Source: Megalobrama amblycephala (lineage: Eukaryota; Chordata; Actinopteri; Cypriniformes; Xenocyprididae). From it: DNA of 64,000 bases. Shown here piece after piece: positions 24,662-64,000 of the stretch. Under the pieces are notes generated by a model. The model made no database searches and had not been told where the DNA came from. It saw only the letters and a program-made list of their open reading frames with translations. The position numbers and the translations under genes are program-made. The stretch covers positions 12,550,384-12,614,383 of the forward strand of contig NC_063045.1 of assembly GCF_018812025.1 (NCBI RefSeq), given 5' to 3'. Numbering within the stretch: position 1 is the first letter of the stretch; every line of letters starts with the position of its first letter.

Positions 24662-24922
24662 CTAAAAATATCTTAAATTATCTAGAAAAAATATTTTCTT
24701 TGACATCTTTATTGTCTGTTTTCTTTATTTTAAAAAAGCATGTACTTAACATGTAACTTCCATTAAGGTTTACTGTGCCGTTTTTCCCCTCAGGCCATCT
24801 GCGTAAAGGACATTTCTCCAAACCTACAGAGCTGTGAGCTGGTTCAGGACGGTTCGAGCACGTTTCGGTGCAAAGCAGACGTGTTTCTCTCGCTCGATTC
24901 GCTGGACTGCTTCACCTCCTGA
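23871..24922 (+). CDS. npb: Preproneuropeptide B, 2 exons
   Basis: Secreted precursor of neuropeptide B, a ligand of the NPBWR (GPR7-type) receptors. Exons: 23871-24140 and 24794-24922, a phase-0 junction; 132 residues (human about 125). Residues 1-25 are a signal peptide ending ...HPTDA. The mature peptide starts [20 protein letters not shown] and runs 29 residues to ...RRSPYV before the Arg-Arg cleavage site, the same length as mammalian NPB-29. The N-terminal Trp, brominated in mammals, is kept. [11 protein letters not shown] fits NPB better than NPW. The C-terminal half keeps the Cys-containing [15 protein letters not shown] and [11 protein letters not shown] pattern of NPB precursors. 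Confidence 0.93.
24608..24657. repeat. (TA)n microsatellite in npb intron
   Basis: TA dinucleotide run in the single npb intron, 136 bases before exon 2. Confidence 0.95.
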
Positions 24923-26652
24923 GCGGAACCCGTCTCTCTCTCTCTCCCTCCCCGACCCAAAGTCTCTTCATTTCAGGAGTATTTACAGCCAAGGCAGTGA
25001 GGCGCGCTGTTGACATTGAATGTTTACTTGATTTACACCAGGGATGTTCAGCGCTGCTCCCGAAGATCTGCTTTCCTGCGATGTTTAGTTCTCTAGCGAT
25101 GCTAATCATTTTTAAACTGCAATTTATATTCTAAATCTATTATTTTCTGTGAACGTGCGGGACTAGCCGCTATAGGTAAATAACTAGTGAGGTAAACGGC
25201 AAAACTATGTGCGCAACAAAACAGTGCGTTTATAACTACGACAATACATTCAAATAATACCAGTTTGAATATCGAGCAGCATAACGAGCTGTTTTGTACG
25301 GCTAAAAAAGCCGAGGAAAGCCTCGCACATCCGTTAAAAATGCTGTTTTGCGACACACAAAAAATTGATAATTTTTTAAATGAAGTGAAATCAGCCAGGC
25401 AGATATTGGTTTAGTATATAGCGAATGCGAAAAAGTGAAGTCAAACCAAATTCAATTCACTTCCAGTGTGAACACACAGTTTCAGCTGTATTTTGCAGGA
25501 AAATGGATCTCGGAGAGCAGTTTTGAGCACCCCTGGTTCACACAATGTGAAGTTCGCTGCTTTAAATTTATAAATAAAACAAGACATAAAACAGAGGTAT
25601 TTTCTGTTCGATCTGTTCTCCCTCGCGCCCACCCGTCTCCTGTACCTTCTTCCAGATGTATTACATGTTCATAAAAAGAGTTCGCTGTTATGAGCAAAAA
25701 CTTTCAAAGATGTTTTCTTTATTTTATTAAACTTGAAAGATATACCGTTCATTGTGTGCATGTTTGTGTTGTGCATTTGCATTGAGAAAATATGAAAATG
25801 ACTTGTTTTACACCATTCATTGTGCGTGGGAAATCAGCACGAAACAATATCAAATACATATATGTTAGTTTTTAATTACGTTTATATTCACAGTGGCTTG
25901 TTTGCATTTACAAAAGTGTAACTCAAATGCTTTTGAAAAGCGAAATACGGCATTTAAATAGCAAAAATACATCCATCAATGGAATATCAATGAATAAATG
26001 GGAAAAATGGTAAAGTAACATGATTTCAAATGTATTTACAAAACCATATGCAATTGCTACAGGTATGATTATGCTTCATATAGATGTGTGGCTCACTTTG
26101 GTGCAACAAAACCATTTCAGATTGAATTATGGAACTATAAAAGTGCAACGCCTTGCATCACCAATGAGTCAAAAGCAAAACATGATTCATAATGCAAAAA
26201 AAAAATAAAAAAAAATGAACTGACAGGGTGTTCGAGCTCTGAACAGACCATGTTGAACAAAGATTTACACAAGGAGAAAAGGTTATTTTATAAGTCATTA
26301 TTAACCATGGTAACGTACACACAGGAAGCGATGTCAGATGGAAAATTATAGGATGCATGAATGAGCAACTTGACCTCCCAGGACAGTACAATTTACTGTC
26401 CATATTAAAAAAACCATATTATACACTTTCACAGCGTAACATCTGATTGAGATTATTATACAGGACAGTTATTAAATATTTTGTCATTCTGTCAGTTGGT
26501 GTTTAAGTAAGAGAAGCATAAATTCGGTTATTGCTACATGAAAAGTGTGCAGTCGCTCCATTCTGATTAATATCAGAGCATCATATATAATAAATAGCAT
26601 CAGCATCATCCATGAGTCTTTATTCAGCTTTTAAAGGAGAATCGTTCTGGAC
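24923..26652. other. npb-gnav1 convergent 3' region
   Basis: npb (plus) and gnav1 (minus) converge here, so both 3' UTRs should lie in this interval. Possible signals are AATAAA at 25573-25578 for npb and tttatt at 26619-26624 for gnav1 (only 29 bases past its stop, so a more distal site is likely). I see no protein gene and no clear transposon ends. Confidence 0.5.
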
Positions 26653-61057
<34,405 letters not shown>

Positions 61058-63408
61058 ATCCAGAGCTCATGTCTTTCCCACAGAGCTAAAGATCCAGCTG
61101 AAATCCCATGACCACGGATGGAACCGAAGAGGAACGTTTAAAGTCGCGTAAAAACATACCGGCGAGATCCCGCGCGCTCTTATCCAAAGTCCCGGTTAAC
61201 GCGTAAAATGACACCAAAGTTGCCGTCAATTGCGCGTGTTTTTGGAGGAATCTAACTCTAAATCTGTTGTACAAAGAGAAGCTGGAACAGACACGATCGG
61301 ACAGGAAGAAAGAGGAAAAAAAAGTTTCAAATTCGCCTGTTCCCGGTTAGTTTCGTCAGACTGAGCGCTCGTGCGGGATCATTGTGAGAGCTCAACACTG
61401 TCAGACGCCGCGCAAACACTCCTAATCCACAACACCACACTACCTGTTCATTACGGGTAAGATAAATGGGCTATGTCGCCTACAGAGCGTCTCTTTTTGA
61501 TTTTTGGGGGGTGTCCGTGTTCTTTAGGAAGGAAGTGACGTGATGTTTGTGGAACTTTGTCACCTGAGATGGGTTTTGTCCAAGGCAGGCGCTGTGCGAA
61601 AGAGCTGCAGTCCCTGAAATTCCATATCAAATTAAATGAAAGTAATCAATTAATTCATCATTAATAAAACTCTATCAAATAAAATGAAGTAAAAAAAGGA
61701 AATTATTTGAAAACATTAAAAGTAACAAATAAAAAAAAGAAGTATAAACGATAAAATACAATATGCAATTTTAAATAAAATATAAGGGTTAATTACACAA
61801 AATATAATTTATTGATTTATGATGCTTTAACAGTTTGATGTTTTTAATCACCAGCCAGTGACCACACAAATTCAACCTAACCTGCTGTAAATTCAGTACA
61901 TTATGCTTGTACTTCACATTATATTTATGTACAAAAATTACATAAATTTATCAATATTCATTTGGAAAACAAAACATTCCAAGCTATATTTCTCTAAAAA
62001 CTGAACAGATTTCACTGTTGATACATTGAAACGTTGTTTTGATTTTTTTTTTATTGTGAAAATTGCAATTTACTTTGCAATTAATTGTGTTTTGATGATT
62101 TACGGTTTATGATGGGATGAAATCAAATAAATTAAAAGATTGTCTGAAGATAATAACACACCAGAAACATTCATCAGCATCTAATGGTACATTCAGAATT
62201 GGTCACTCAACATTTCTGCTCACATCTGTAACGTAGAGACTTTAAATTAGTGTTTTTCACTATAAATGTAGAGGAAATGTTAAAAACAAGGTGCTTTGAA
62301 ACTGGTTAAAAACAGAAACTGGTGACAAAACTGCATAGAAAAGATGAAGAATATTTATGTTGCACATTAAAATGAATTAAAGTGTGACATTAAACCAGCA
62401 GTGAATTTTGAATATCACAGCGTCCTGACATCTAACAATCACCTGAGGTCGGAGTAAAAGAGACAGTAAAAATGGCAGATATGTGACTGTGGACAGTGTA
62501 TGAAACGATATTTGAAAAAAACTTCGGTTCTGAACTTTTTTCACAAAACACCTATCAAACTCCCAGTTATGATAAGATGGGAAAACTACAACAGCAGCAC
62601 TAGAATAAAAGATACCAGGGAAAAACCTGTCAAAACATCCCCAGATCACATTTTACCTATATATACACACATACATATTAGGAACATTAAGATTTTTTGC
62701 TGGAGATTGTTTTGATAAGAATTTTGCCAATAAGAGTCAATACTGCAAATAATGTGCAAACAAATTAAAATAATAAAACAAAACATTCAGATGCATTATG
62801 GTAATTAGAATATGGATGGAAATTAATTTAAATTATAAAAATAATGCCACAATGCAAAAACATTTAATAATCCTAAAACAGGTTTTTTTTTTTTTAATGC
62901 AAAATATATATATTTTTTTGGGGGGGGGGGGGGGGGGTAAATGTGACCTGGATATGTTTCCATGAGATTTACCCACACATAAAACACAAAATTAAAAAAT
63001 TAAAATAAAAACAATTAAGCTTACACATACTAACCGCTAACTTGCATACTAATGAAGTCAACATGAAATGTTCCTTCACAAAGCATTTCTCTGCTCATCT
63101 ACAGATACAGTATGTGCGGATGGAACACCAATTTTAAAAAAATGACACAATCTTCCGATAAAATGACGCAAACGTATTTGCTGAACGTTTCTCTGTGCTC
63201 CTCCCATTCAGAGAGAAAGTTCTCAACCCGTTTAACAGGTACCATTAAAACTCTCCGCGCACAACAAAGTGTTTTTGTCGTCAAACAAGAGTCGTACAAC
63301 ATATAAAAACAAGTCCGTGTTCCTCCACGTGTTTTCTTTTCTAACAGTCCGGGGGGTCATTTTAGTTCTACGTCGAAGCCCTTGATTTGTTTGGTTTGGA
63401 TAGCTCGG
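61058..63408. other. gnav1 5' flank and pcyt2 3' flank
   Basis: About 61060-61560 is GC-balanced and should hold the gnav1 5' UTR and promoter; I see no TATA box. An upstream ATG at 61070, in another frame, overlaps the gnav1 start. About 61600-63300 is AT-rich and probably includes the pcyt2 3' UTR, but no polyadenylation signal can be chosen with confidence. A G homopolymer is at 62920-62937. No other gene is seen. Confidence 0.5.
62920..62937. repeat. Poly-G homopolymer
   Basis: About 18 consecutive G, preceded by a T tract. Likely length-variable and error-prone to sequence. Confidence 0.9.
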
Positions 63409-63854
<446 letters not shown>

Positions 63855-64000
63855 CTACAGCCAGACACACAAACAGTCAGCTAAACATAAATGAATGCAG
63901 ATTCTGCTCTGTAGAGATACTGAGACACTTTCAGATGATGAGATAGTTATCAGATATATAAATCAGAACAGTTAAAAAAAAAAAAAAAACAGTGTTCAAA

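Noticed and set aside
24868..25134. 88-residue open frame over npb exon 2
   Set aside because: It is out of frame with npb exon 2 and runs into the 3' UTR.

Overview
The window is vertebrate nuclear DNA, almost certainly from a cyprinid-type teleost. It has spliced genes with GT-AG introns, very AT-rich introns, long (TA)n microsatellites and many short inverted-repeat DNA transposons of the kinds common in zebrafish and carp relatives. There are no prokaryotic operons, CRISPR arrays or phage. Most open reading frames here are chance frames; the real genes were found by joining exons whose phases agree.

Five genes are recognised. (1) slc26a11, minus strand, 15 coding exons between 10283 and 498, a sulfate/anion exchanger with a C-terminal STAS domain. 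(2) sgsh, plus strand, 7 exons between 11756 and 22762, lysosomal heparan N-sulfatase. It is head-to-head with slc26a11 across a 1.5 kb shared 5' interval. (3) npb, plus strand, 2 exons between 23871 and 24922, the neuropeptide B precursor with its own TATA box. (4) gnav1, minus strand, 9 exons spread over 34 kb between 61057 and 26653, a G-protein alpha subunit that I assign to the Gv (fifth) class. (5) the last three exons of pcyt2, minus strand, 63854 to 63409, ethanolamine-phosphate cytidylyltransferase, running off the right edge. All four complete reading frames close in phase: 588, 511, 132 and 361 residues.

The gene order slc26a11-sgsh-npb-gnav1-pcyt2 resembles human 17q25.3, where SLC26A11/SGSH are head-to-head and NPB lies beside PCYT2. 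The difference is that a Gv gene sits between npb and pcyt2 here. The genes share no single pathway, although slc26a11 and sgsh both concern sulfate (transport, and release of sulfate from heparan sulfate in lysosomes).

The rest is intronic and repetitive. A decayed BEL/Pao retrotransposon lies in sgsh intron 3, followed by a tandem multiplication of the 3' splice-site region. A three-level nested transposon lies in slc26a11 intron 4. gnav1 introns hold a 2.3 kb minisatellite, a broken Tc1-like element, a hAT-like element with another element inside it, nested short elements, a 417-bp tandem duplication and three copies of a repeat carrying a reverse-transcriptase-like motif. I found no convincing new gene system. 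The points most worth following are the Gv locus, the multiplied splice acceptor, the in-frame 14-residue duplication in slc26a11 and the structured minisatellite beside a gnav1 exon.
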